Position numbers and translations under genes: made by a program. A stretch of DNA of 64,000 nt from Burkholderia sp. Leaf177 (GTDB lineage Bacteria > Pseudomonadota > Gammaproteobacteria > Burkholderiales > Burkholderiaceae): positions 76,122 through 140,121 of the forward strand of contig NZ_LMPF01000024.1 in NCBI RefSeq assembly GCF_001424345.1, read 5' to 3'. The notes below the pieces were generated by a model. That model made no database searches. It was not told the DNA's origin and worked only from the letters and a program-made list of their open reading frames with translations. This document shows, piece after piece, positions 8,692 through 16,809 of the stretch. Positions within the stretch are counted from its first letter, which is position 1. Each line of letters starts with the position of its first letter.

Positions 8692-9726
8692 ATGAACACG
8701 CTCACGGATGTCGCGGCCATTGAAGCTGCAAGCGCAACGAACACCTACAACGCTTCGGATGTGACGCTGCGCGCGCGCATGATCGAAGCGGGGATCCTGA
8801 TCGAAACCGGCGAAGACGGCCTGTATGGACGCAGCCACGTGTTCGAAGATGTGATCGATCGCCTGAACAACGCCATCTCGCTGCTGGGTGCGGATCAGGA
8901 AGCCGAAGTGCTGCGCTTTCCGCCGGCCATGCGCCGCCACGACTTCGAGGACAGCGAGTACCTGAAAAGCTTCCCCGATCTCGCCGGCTCGATCCACTCG
9001 TTCCAGGGCAACGACCGCGGTCATCACCGGCTGCTGGCGGCGCTCGAAAAAACCGTGTCGGTCGGCGAAGAAGAACGCACCGACGAATGGATGGACCAGC
9101 AAAAGCCGACGCGCCTCGTGCTCACGCCGGCCGCCTGCTACCCCATCTATCCGGTGGTCGCCAAGCGCGGCGCGCTGGCCGAAGACGGTGCGACCGTCGA
9201 CGTGTTTGCGTACTGCTTCCGCCACGAACCGTCTATCGATCCGAGCCGCATGCAGATGTTCCGGATGCGCGAATACGTACGTTTCGGCAGCCCCGAGCAA
9301 GTCATGGCGTTCCGCCAGAAGTGGATCAAGCGCGGTTCGCTGCTCGTGAACCTGCTGGGCTTGCCGTTTGAAATCGATCTCGCCAACGACCCGTTCTTTG
9401 GCCGCGGCGGCAAGATCGTGGCCGACAGCCAGCGTGCACAGGAACTCAAGTTCGAATTGCTGATCCCGGTTGCAACGCCGGACCGGCCGACCGCCTGCCT
9501 GTCGTTCAACTATCACATGGAACACTTCGGCGAAATCTGGAAGATCGCCCAGGCGAACGGTGAAGTAGCGCATACGGCATGCGTGGGTTTTGGCATGGAA
9601 CGCACCACGCTCGCCCTCTTCCGTCATCACGGTCTGGACGTCAAGGCGTGGCCGGCGGAAGTGCGTGATTTCCTCTGGGGCGATACGCAATCGCGCATCA
9701 CCACCGGGCTCGAGGCACTTTCATGA
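8692..9726 (+). CDS. Amino acid:[carrier protein] ligase (class II aaRS-like)
   Basis: This 344-residue protein matches the truncated, seryl-tRNA-synthetase-like enzymes that activate small amino acids with ATP and load them on a carrier protein instead of tRNA. The N-terminal tRNA-binding arm of SerRS is absent. Class II motif 2 is at FRHEPS...RMREYVRFG (residues ~177-200) and motif 3 at CVGFGMERTTLALF (~297-310). The zinc ligands typical of this family and of atypical SerRS are visible as Cys149, Glu179 and Cys297. The known homologues (for example from Bradyrhizobium) use glycine or alanine; the substrate here is not determined. It overlaps the next gene by four bases. Confidence 0.92.
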   Translation: MNTLTDVAAIEAASATNTYNASDVTLRARMIEAGILIETGEDGLYGRSHVFEDVIDRLNNAISLLGADQEAEVLRFPPAMRRHDFEDSEYLKSFPDLAGSIHSFQGNDRGHHRLLAALEKTVSVGEEERTDEWMDQQKPTRLVLTPAACYPIYPVVAKRGALAEDGATVDVFAYCFRHEPSIDPSRMQMFRMREYVRFGSPEQVMAFRQKWIKRGSLLVNLLGLPFEIDLANDPFFGRGGKIVADSQRAQELKFELLIPVATPDRPTACLSFNYHMEHFGEIWKIAQANGEVAHTACVGFGMERTTLALFRHHGLDVKAWPAEVRDFLWGDTQSRITTGLEALS

Positions 9727-10760
9727 CAGCCGTCTACACAAGCGGCGCGATGGATTCGAATCGCGAACGTGCCCGGGTATTGCATCTGCATCCGCCGCAT
9801 ATGCGCGTACGCAAGCACCAGTCGCACTCGCTGCATCAGGGCGAGCGCGTCTGGGCGGAAACGAACTGCTACGTCGACTTGTGGATTGAATTGCTGCATG
9901 GCTACGGACTCGATCCGCGCGCCGCGCTTGCCTTTACCGTCACGCAGGACTTCGAGGGAGACCAGTTCACGTTCTTCAAGTTTCCCCTCGAAGACCTCGA
10001 CACGCTTTACGGCATGCAGGTGCAGGAACTCGCGATCTACGATTCGCTGGAAGACCGCGTTCGTACGCAAACCCAGCGCGGGCATACCGTGCTGGCCGAA
10101 GTCGACGCGTTTTATCTGCCCGATACACGCGCGACGTCGTACAGGCAGCAGCATACGAAGACGACTATCGGCGTGGATTTCATCGATACACGTTCGCGCC
10201 GGCTCGGTTATTTCCACAACACGGGTTATTACGTGCTGGACGGCGAAGACTACGAGGGCGTGTTCCGGCAGCTTCCCGAATTCGCGGATCGCCCGGAGAT
10301 CCTGTTTCCGTATGTGGAATTCTGCAAACGCGCACGGCCGGCGCTGACCGGTACGGCGCTCGCGGAAGCATCGGCGGATTTGCTGGTCGCGCATCTGCAG
10401 CGCCGCCCGGCTCGCAATCCAATAACACAATGGCGTGCAGCGTTTCCCGAACATCTGGAAATGCTGTTCGAACGCGGCGAGAGCGCCTTTCATCTCTACA
10501 CGTTCAACGTGATGCGGCAACTCGGATCGAATTTCGAGTTCCTCTCGCGTTATCTCGTGTGGATGCGCGATCGCGGTTTCGCGATTCCCGACGCAATGCC
10601 GACAGCGGCGCAACGCATCGCGACGGAATCGATGGTCATGCAGTTCCGGCTCGTGCGCGCAATCACGCGCGGGCGCCGCGATCCGTGCCACGAGTGTTTC
10701 GATGTGCTCGAGGAATCCTACGATCAAGTCATCGGACCGCTTGCCGCGCTGATTCGCTAA
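9723..10760 (+). CDS. DUF1839 family protein (possible carrier-protein-dependent aminoacyltransferase)
   Basis: This 345-residue protein belongs to DUF1839, a family that accompanies amino acid:[carrier protein] ligases. The segment AETNCYVDLWIELLHGYG puts Cys49 at the start of a helix, as in the papain-like N-terminal domain of BtrH, the butirosin enzyme that moves an acyl group from a carrier protein to an aminoglycoside. Histidines and acidic residues at YRQQHTKTTIGVDFID and FHNTGYYVLDGED could complete a catalytic set. Role by analogy: transfer of the carried amino acid to an unknown acceptor. The ATGA overlap with the ligase gene supports joint function. Confidence 0.8.
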   Translation: MTAVYTSGAMDSNRERARVLHLHPPHMRVRKHQSHSLHQGERVWAETNCYVDLWIELLHGYGLDPRAALAFTVTQDFEGDQFTFFKFPLEDLDTLYGMQVQELAIYDSLEDRVRTQTQRGHTVLAEVDAFYLPDTRATSYRQQHTKTTIGVDFIDTRSRRLGYFHNTGYYVLDGEDYEGVFRQLPEFADRPEILFPYVEFCKRARPALTGTALAEASADLLVAHLQRRPARNPITQWRAAFPEHLEMLFERGESAFHLYTFNVMRQLGSNFEFLSRYLVWMRDRGFAIPDAMPTAAQRIATESMVMQFRLVRAITRGRRDPCHECFDVLEESYDQVIGPLAALIR

Positions 10761-10876
10761 CAGGTATGTAACAACCGGTGCCGCGGCCGATACACTCGCG
10801 CCGCGTTCCGGCTGCACACACTATAAGAAGAAGGTTGTCTCGACATGGCCTTCGATCGTCATACGGGGAAAACACC

Positions 10877-13465
10877 ATGCGCGTCATTACGCCTGGCGTG
10901 CTCACGCCTTGCTCATCCGCGCCCGCCGAGTCCACACCGGGCGCCTATCTTCCACAAGACTTGTCCGATGGCTGGCAGTGCGTGAGCACACCGGCCGGCG
11001 CGTATGCGACGCCGGCGGATCTGCCCTCGTCTGGCGTGACGGAAAACACCGGAAGCTGGATCGACGCGCCCGTGCCCGGCACGGTTGCATCGGCGTGGAG
11101 AGCGGCGGGGAAGCTCGATATGGAATCGCCTCCCGCGTTCGCTTTCGACGACCACTGGTACAAACTGGTGTTATCGGGAAAAGGCGCGCGCCGGGTGCGC
11201 TTGAACGGACTCGCCACGATTTGCGAAGTCTGGCTCGACCACACGAAATTGCTCGATACAGATTCGATGTTCGAAGCGCATGACATCGATATAAACCTCG
11301 ACGGTCAGGCAACGTTGTACCTGTGCTTTCGCTCGCTCACGGCGGCGCTCGGCGCAAAACGCGGCCGCGCGCGCTGGCGCCCGCGGCTCGCGCAGCCCGC
11401 GACGCTGCGCAATGTGCGCACCACGCTGCTTGGCCACATGCCTGGCTGGTGCCCTTCGGTGCAGGCCGCCGGCCCTTGGCGCGCAGTGCAGATGCTGGGT
11501 GAATCGGTTACATCGATTGATCGCGTGGACTTGAAGACGAGCCTCGATGGCGACGACGGCATCGTGCATCTGACCGTCCGCTTCGTGCATCCGCAGACGC
11601 AACAGACGGCGCGTGCCCTGTGCAGGGACGCGTCGATTACGCTGCAATGGCAGGACGCGCAAACGATTGGCGGCACCTTGCGCGTGCCCAACGTGCCGCG
11701 CTGGTGGCCGCATACGCATGGCGATCCCGCGTTGCACGAGCTCACGCTCGAGTTCGCGAATCACGATGTGGTGTCGCTCGGGCGGATCGGCTTCAGGGAG
11801 ATCACGGTGGATCGCGGCCCTGCAGGCGATGGCTTTCAACTCGTCATCAACGGCGTGCCCGTCTTTGCGCGCGGCGCATGCTGGACCACTGCAGACCTCG
11901 TCTCGCTCGATACCTCCCGTGACGAGGCGCAAACGTTTTTCCAGCTTGCTCGCGACGCAGGCATGAACATGTTGCGCGTGGGCGGCACCATGCTGTACGA
12001 GTCCGATGCGTTCTATGCTTTGGCCGATGAACACGGACTTCTAGTCTGGCAGGACTTCGCGTTCGCCAATTTCGATTACCCCAACGATCCCGCCTTTATC
12101 GCCAGTGTTCGGCGCGAGGCAGAGCAGTTCTTATCAAGAACGCAACGCTTTGCATCGCTCGCCGTGTTGTGCGGCGGCAGCGAAGCCGACCAGCAAGCGG
12201 CCATGCTCGGACTGCCGCCGGCCATGCGCACGCAAACGTTATTCACGCAGCAATTGCCGTCGATATGCGCCGCAAAACGGCCCGATGTCCCATACGTAGT
12301 GAACTCGCCGAGCATACCTGCAGTGAACGACGGCGAGCATGCGTGGCCCTTCGCCACGCGCGCGGGCATCACGCATTATTACGGCGTCGGCGCGTACCAG
12401 CGTCCACTGGACGACGCCCGGCGCGCGAACGTCCGATTCGCCAGCGAATGCCTCGCCTTCGCCAACGTTCCGGACGATGTCGCACTGCACGCCGTGCCGC
12501 ATGCATCGATGCCGCATCAGCCACGCTGGAAAACCGCCGTGCCCCGCGATCCGGGCGCAAGCTGGGATTTCGACGATGTTCGCGAACACTACTTGCGCAC
12601 GCTTTATTCGGTCGATCCGGTGCGTCTGCGCTATGAAGATCCCGAGCGTTATCTCGCCTTGTCGCGCGCCGTGGTAGCTGAAGTAATGGGCGAAGTCTTC
12701 TCGGAATGGCGCCGTGATGGCTCATCTTGCGCGGGCGGAATCGTCTGGCAGCTACAGGACATCAGGACGGGTTCGGGCTGGGGCTTGATCGACGCTCTGG
12801 GCACGCCTAAAAGCGCGTTACACGGGCTCGCACACGTTTTCCGTCCGGTAACTGCACTTATCACCGACGAAGGCCTTGACGGCCTCGATATCCATCTCAT
12901 CAACGAAACGGCGACGCCAATCAACGCGCATCTGGAACTCGTGTGCCTTCGCGATGGCGCCACGAAAGTCGCGAGCGCATCGCGTGATGTAACACTTTCG
13001 GCGCGCACCACGACGCGTTTGCAGGCTTCAGACGTGCTCGGCCAGTTCTTCGATTTCACCTATGCGTATCGATTCGGTCCGCGCGCCCATGAAGCGACCG
13101 TCATCACCCTGCGCGACAAGGCAACAGGGGCTGTGCTGTCAGAAGCATTCCATTTCCCCGAGCGTGATCTGACGCAACGTCACGACCTCGGACTGGAAGT
13201 GCGCCTGGAGCATGATGCATACGGTGGATGGGAAATCGTGATGCACGCCAAACGTTTGGCACGATGGATCCATGTGGTCGATCCGCACTATCGCGCACGC
13301 GATGAATGGTTTCATCTTGCGCCGGGTGTCGAACGTCGCATTGCGCTCGTTGCTCGTGAACGAAACGCTTCGCACACGCCACAAGGTGAGGTTCGTGCGC
13401 TGAACGCAACGTTTTCAGTTCAGTACCAACGCGTGCAACGAAGCCTGCCAGCGAAGGCCGCATAA
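10877..13465 (+). CDS. Glycoside hydrolase family 2 / beta-mannosidase-like protein
   Basis: This 862-residue protein starts at ATG 10877 behind a ggggaa ribosome-binding site; in-frame upstream ATGs lack one. It has the GH2 order: a jelly-roll sugar-binding domain (to ~residue 200), an immunoglobulin-like domain, a TIM barrel beginning about residue 330, and C-terminal beta domains. The probable acid/base is Glu436 in CGGSEADQ, where beta-mannosidases usually have NNE. The probable nucleophile is Glu524 in FASECLAF. There is no signal peptide, so it would act in the cytoplasm. It is the last gene of the carrier-protein operon, 116 nt after the DUF1839 gene, and hints that the product is a glycoconjugate. 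Confidence 0.83.
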   Translation: MRVITPGVLTPCSSAPAESTPGAYLPQDLSDGWQCVSTPAGAYATPADLPSSGVTENTGSWIDAPVPGTVASAWRAAGKLDMESPPAFAFDDHWYKLVLSGKGARRVRLNGLATICEVWLDHTKLLDTDSMFEAHDIDINLDGQATLYLCFRSLTAALGAKRGRARWRPRLAQPATLRNVRTTLLGHMPGWCPSVQAAGPWRAVQMLGESVTSIDRVDLKTSLDGDDGIVHLTVRFVHPQTQQTARALCRDASITLQWQDAQTIGGTLRVPNVPRWWPHTHGDPALHELTLEFANHDVVSLGRIGFREITVDRGPAGDGFQLVINGVPVFARGACWTTADLVSLDTSRDEAQTFFQLARDAGMNMLRVGGTMLYESDAFYALADEHGLLVWQDFAFANFDYPNDPAFIASVRREAEQFLSRTQRFASLAVLCGGSEADQQAAMLGLPPAMRTQTLFTQQLPSICAAKRPDVPYVVNSPSIPAVNDGEHAWPFATRAGITHYYGVGAYQRPLDDARRANVRFASECLAFANVPDDVALHAVPHASMPHQPRWKTAVPRDPGASWDFDDVREHYLRTLYSVDPVRLRYEDPERYLALSRAVVAEVMGEVFSEWRRDGSSCAGGIVWQLQDIRTGSGWGLIDALGTPKSALHGLAHVFRPVTALITDEGLDGLDIHLINETATPINAHLELVCLRDGATKVASASRDVTLSARTTTRLQASDVLGQFFDFTYAYRFGPRAHEATVITLRDKATGAVLSEAFHFPERDLTQRHDLGLEVRLEHDAYGGWEIVMHAKRLARWIHVVDPHYRARDEWFHLAPGVERRIALVARERNASHTPQGEVRALNATFSVQYQRVQRSLPAKAA

Positions 13466-14010
13466 GTCCCGCGCGCCCTTGCGGGCGTGTCAAGCCAGAG
13501 TGCGGGGCACTTGCGTTCGTTAGCACACGCAGATGGTGGAACAGTTCTGAATCATTTTTTAAACAACCGATGAATGCCTGTACAAGCGTTCGCAATTCAC
13601 CCGTTGCAAGGCCCATTCGCGGGCATGAAAGAAACCTGGACAGGCCACCAGTAAGGCATTGCGCAGACAAAAGGGTGCGCTGCATCAATCACACCGATAG
13701 TCCGGCTCAAACATGCTCCCTGTTCAAGAGTGAAACAAAAACATCCATCTGCAGATTTCCCGATACCACTCGCCATGCACAACCCCATGATGGCATTGAG
13801 ATTGACCATCGCTGGCACGGTCCTCGCTAAATGAGTTGCGCAACGCGGTAACGTCGAAAAATGAAATCAACTAAACGACGATGCTGCGCTGCTTACGGGG
13901 CTGGTCGCGAAACGTTTCGATGAATGCCGTCAGATGCAATCACGGAACGTTTCGCTGGCCGGTAAATAAAAAGTAAGGCGCAATGCGCACAGTCACGAGA
14001 GAAGAACATC
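13466..14010. promoter_or_regulatory. 545-nt intergenic region upstream of the Crp/Fnr regulator with two matching palindromes
   Basis: I see no convincing gene here. Two copies of a 12-bp element lie 35 nt apart: a perfect palindrome cgaaacgtttcg at 13908-13919 and a one-mismatch copy cggaacgtttcg at 13943-13954. They lie 57-103 nt before the start of the regulator, where an autoregulatory operator would be expected. A weak GC hairpin (gcgcccttgcgggcgt) just after 13465 may terminate the GH2 operon, but it has no T-tract. Confidence 0.45.
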
Positions 14011-14748
14011 ATGCTGACCCTTCAGTCCGACCTGCACGGTAATCATCTGTTGGGTGCGCTTCCCGCGCACGAATGGCAAGCTCTTACGCCTCACCTTGAA
14101 CTGGTTCAGCTTCGCACGGATCAATTGCTGTGCGATTCGGGTCAACGCATTCATCACGTGTATTTCCCCACCACCGCCATCATTTCGCTCCTCCACACGA
14201 TGGAAGACGGCGGTTCAGTCGAGATCGCAGCAGTCGGCCGCGAAGGCATGACCGGCGTGCCCGTTCTGACTGGCGGTGAAACCATGCCGACGCGCGTCCA
14301 GGTGCAATGCCCGGGCTTCGCTTATCGCATGAGCGCTTCAGCATTGCGCGAACAGTTCGGCCGCTCGGATTTCCTGCGCCGCCTGATGCTCCTCTACATG
14401 CAAGCCCTGCTCACGCAAGTGGCGCAAACGGCAGCATGCAATCGTCATCACTCGCTCAACAAGCAACTGTGCCGCTGGTTGCTGATCGAGATCGACCGCA
14501 CTTCTTCGAACCAGCTTCAGGTCACGCAGCAACTGATTGCCGACATGCTTGGCGTACGTCGTGAAGGCGTCACCGAAGCCGCAGGCAAGCTGCATGACGC
14601 CGGACTGATTCACCACAGCCGTGGTTGCATCAAGGTGCTGGATCGCGAAGGCCTCGAAGCGCGCGCGTGCGAATGCTACGGCATCGTCAAGCGTGAATTC
14701 GACCGGCTGCTTCCGCGTCTGCGCCAGGCTGCCGAAGAAGTGCATTGA
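14011..14748 (+). CDS. Crp/Fnr-family transcriptional regulator
   Basis: This 245-residue protein has an N-terminal cyclic-nucleotide-binding-like beta barrel (residues ~15-125, with AAVGREGMTGVPVLTGG in the phosphate-cassette position), a long dimer helix (~125-155) and a winged helix-turn-helix at QQLIADMLGVRREGVTEAAG (~173-192). The phosphate cassette lacks the canonical RXS of cAMP-binding CRP, and no iron-sulfur cysteine cluster of FNR type is evident, so the ligand is unknown. It lies directly before the export genes wza/wzc, separated by a 745-nt leader, and may control them. Confidence 0.85.
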   Translation: MLTLQSDLHGNHLLGALPAHEWQALTPHLELVQLRTDQLLCDSGQRIHHVYFPTTAIISLLHTMEDGGSVEIAAVGREGMTGVPVLTGGETMPTRVQVQCPGFAYRMSASALREQFGRSDFLRRLMLLYMQALLTQVAQTAACNRHHSLNKQLCRWLLIEIDRTSSNQLQVTQQLIADMLGVRREGVTEAAGKLHDAGLIHHSRGCIKVLDREGLEARACECYGIVKREFDRLLPRLRQAAEEVH

Positions 14749-15493
14749 ACCCACGGATTAAGCGATCAGTGGGGAGTTGCAGTCGTTCGCACCCTCCTCT
14801 TCTCGCAGCCCCGATTCAATGTGACGACGTTCGCCTGCATAGCAGACGCAACCGTGCGATTCATAAAAACATAATCATGCTTTCGATATTTTTGCATCGA
14901 ACGGACTTCGCTCGTGCGTGATTATCAAGTTGCTTGTTTGACCGTTATTTGAATGTTGAATGACCGCTTATCGATCATTAATCGCCGTGCAGTTTTTGAA
15001 AATGATTTTGATTTAAAGCATCACGAGTCAAGGGTCAAGGCGCTATTTGTGTGAACTAAGACGCCCGCGTGCGGAAACGCACTTACCGGCCCTGCCAGAA
15101 ACGCCACGATGTCACATCGAACGGCCATGGGCGCGCCTCGACTATCGCGTCAACGCGAGTCAGTGCAAGCAGCCGGGAAACGAAGCGAAGCAGCATAGCG
15201 AATAACAATTTTCAAAAAGACGCAGCGGTCTCCTGCCATGCGTCTTTCAACCTGCAGTTCTTCCTGTGTGAACACCCGCCAGATTTCCAGGGCTGGGAGT
15301 GCTAGCTGTTGTTTCGAGTGGCTGCTGCGAATGGGTGGACCGGGGAGAAACCCATTCGCAGCGAAACCGAATGACGCTATCAAAGCGCTCACGTCATGCA
15401 CAGGAAGGACTACCTACGCGCACTGCGCGTTGACGGTCAGGAGACTTTGCGCTGGGGACATTCAGCGTATCCGTAACGCGAGGACCACCTAAT
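14749..15493 (+). promoter_or_regulatory. Long AT-rich promoter/leader region of the EPS export operon
   Basis: This 745-nt region has no supported gene. 14865-15020 is unusually AT-rich for this genome and has a ttcgat...atcgaa hairpin (14882-14901). Closer to the gene, 15297-15329 reads gagtgctagctgttg...ggctgctgc, resembling the JUMPstart element of polysaccharide operons (tagctgtt core followed by an ops-like GC box). A 13-bp perfect stem at 15324-15336/15350-15362 with a 13-nt loop follows immediately and has no T-tract. The layout suggests transcription elongation control. Confidence 0.5.
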
Positions 15494-16777
15494 ATGAATA
15501 TCAAACTACTCGTTTCACTGCTGGCTGGCGCAACCTTCACAGCATCGTTGACCGGTTGCGCAATTGCACCCGGACCGTATCTCGATACCGATCGTCTCGA
15601 CCAGACGCCGGCGCCCGACAGCGTCGCCCAGGCGAACGTGAAGTATCACGTGACGCCTATCGATGTCAGCTACTTCGAAACGCATCCGCAGCTCAGCGAT
15701 GAATCCCTCGCAAGCGTCTGCCCGCTCACCTGCCTGACCAAAGACACGCGCAAGCTCTATGCGTATCACATTGGCGTGAACGACCAGATCAGCATCACCG
15801 TCTGGGATCACCCCGAGTTCAACTCGAGCGGCATTGCGGCAAGCACGGGAGGCGCAGGCCTGCCGCCGCTGCCGGCTGGAACCGCGGGCAACACGGGCGC
15901 ACCGGTGAACACAGCAGCTGGTGCAACGGGTCCTGAAGCGGGTGGCGTGACAGTGCGCGTTGCCAACGACGGCACCATCTTCTTCCCGCGCGTTGGCCGC
16001 GTGCAGGCTCTCGGCAAGACGCCGCAGCAACTGCAGGCATCGCTTACGCAGGGTTTGTCGAAGACCATTCGCAATCCGCAGCTCGACGTGCGCGTGTCCG
16101 GCTTCTACAGCAAGCAGGTGCAGGTCACCGGCGACCTGAAGACGCCTTCATCCATGCCGATTACCGACGTGCCGCTGTCCGTTATTGATGCGATCAACCG
16201 CTCGGGCGGTGCGAACGCCGACGCCGATCTGCAGAACGTAGGCATCACGCGCGACGGCAAGCGCTACGCAGTCGATGTCGCCGCCCTCCTCGATCGCGGC
16301 GATATCCAGCAGAACGTGCTGCTGCAGGACGACGACATCATCGACGTGCCGGATCGTACGAAGAGCCGCGTGTTCGTGCTCGGCGAACTGGCGAAACCGC
16401 AAACCATTCCGATGAACCGCGGCCGCCTGACGCTCGCCGATGCACTGGCGAACGCCAACAGTATCGACCCGCGTTCGGCTGACCCGCGTCAGATCTACGT
16501 GATCCGCGCGCCGGAACAATCGAAGGGCGGCATGATGAAGACGGCCGCATTGACCACGGCGAATGGCAGCATGCCAGGTGCGCGTCCGCTCGATCTAAGC
16601 GTGTACAAGCTCGACATGACGCAAGTCGATGCGTTGATGCTGATGACGCAGTTCGAGTTGCATCCGCGTGACGTGATCTACGTGCAAGTTGCCAGCGCAG
16701 CCCGCTTCAACCGCGTGCTCGAGCAAATCTCGCCGACGATCCAGACGCTGTTCTACACCATCCAAACGACCCGCTAA
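15494..16777 (+). CDS. Wza-like outer-membrane polysaccharide export lipoprotein
   Basis: This 427-residue protein has a lipoprotein signal peptide with lipobox LTGC and lipidated Cys22. It is followed by a Poly_export domain (DQISITVWDHPEFNSSG at ~100, then RVANDGTIFFPRVGRV at ~155) and SLBB repeats (VQVTGDLKTPSSMPITDVP; VFVLGELAKPQTIPM). Such proteins form the octameric outer-membrane channel through which exopolysaccharide leaves the cell, coupled to the Wzc-type kinase encoded 33 nt downstream. A Gly/Ala-rich insertion at residues ~115-150 splits the export domain. Confidence 0.93.
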   Translation: MNIKLLVSLLAGATFTASLTGCAIAPGPYLDTDRLDQTPAPDSVAQANVKYHVTPIDVSYFETHPQLSDESLASVCPLTCLTKDTRKLYAYHIGVNDQISITVWDHPEFNSSGIAASTGGAGLPPLPAGTAGNTGAPVNTAAGATGPEAGGVTVRVANDGTIFFPRVGRVQALGKTPQQLQASLTQGLSKTIRNPQLDVRVSGFYSKQVQVTGDLKTPSSMPITDVPLSVIDAINRSGGANADADLQNVGITRDGKRYAVDVAALLDRGDIQQNVLLQDDDIIDVPDRTKSRVFVLGELAKPQTIPMNRGRLTLADALANANSIDPRSADPRQIYVIRAPEQSKGGMMKTAALTTANGSMPGARPLDLSVYKLDMTQVDALMLMTQFELHPRDVIYVQVASAARFNRVLEQISPTIQTLFYTIQTTR

Positions 16778-16809
16778 ACACGTGTCACGTGTTACGCCTG
16801 GAGTGCGAC

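Noticed and set aside
13597..13818. 73-codon minus-strand frame between the GH2 and Crp/Fnr genes
   Set aside because: No ribosome-binding site, no family resemblance and no supporting context.
15324..15362. Leader hairpin as a Rho-independent terminator
   Set aside because: No T-tract follows the stem, so a simple terminator is unlikely; it is kept as a regulatory hairpin.
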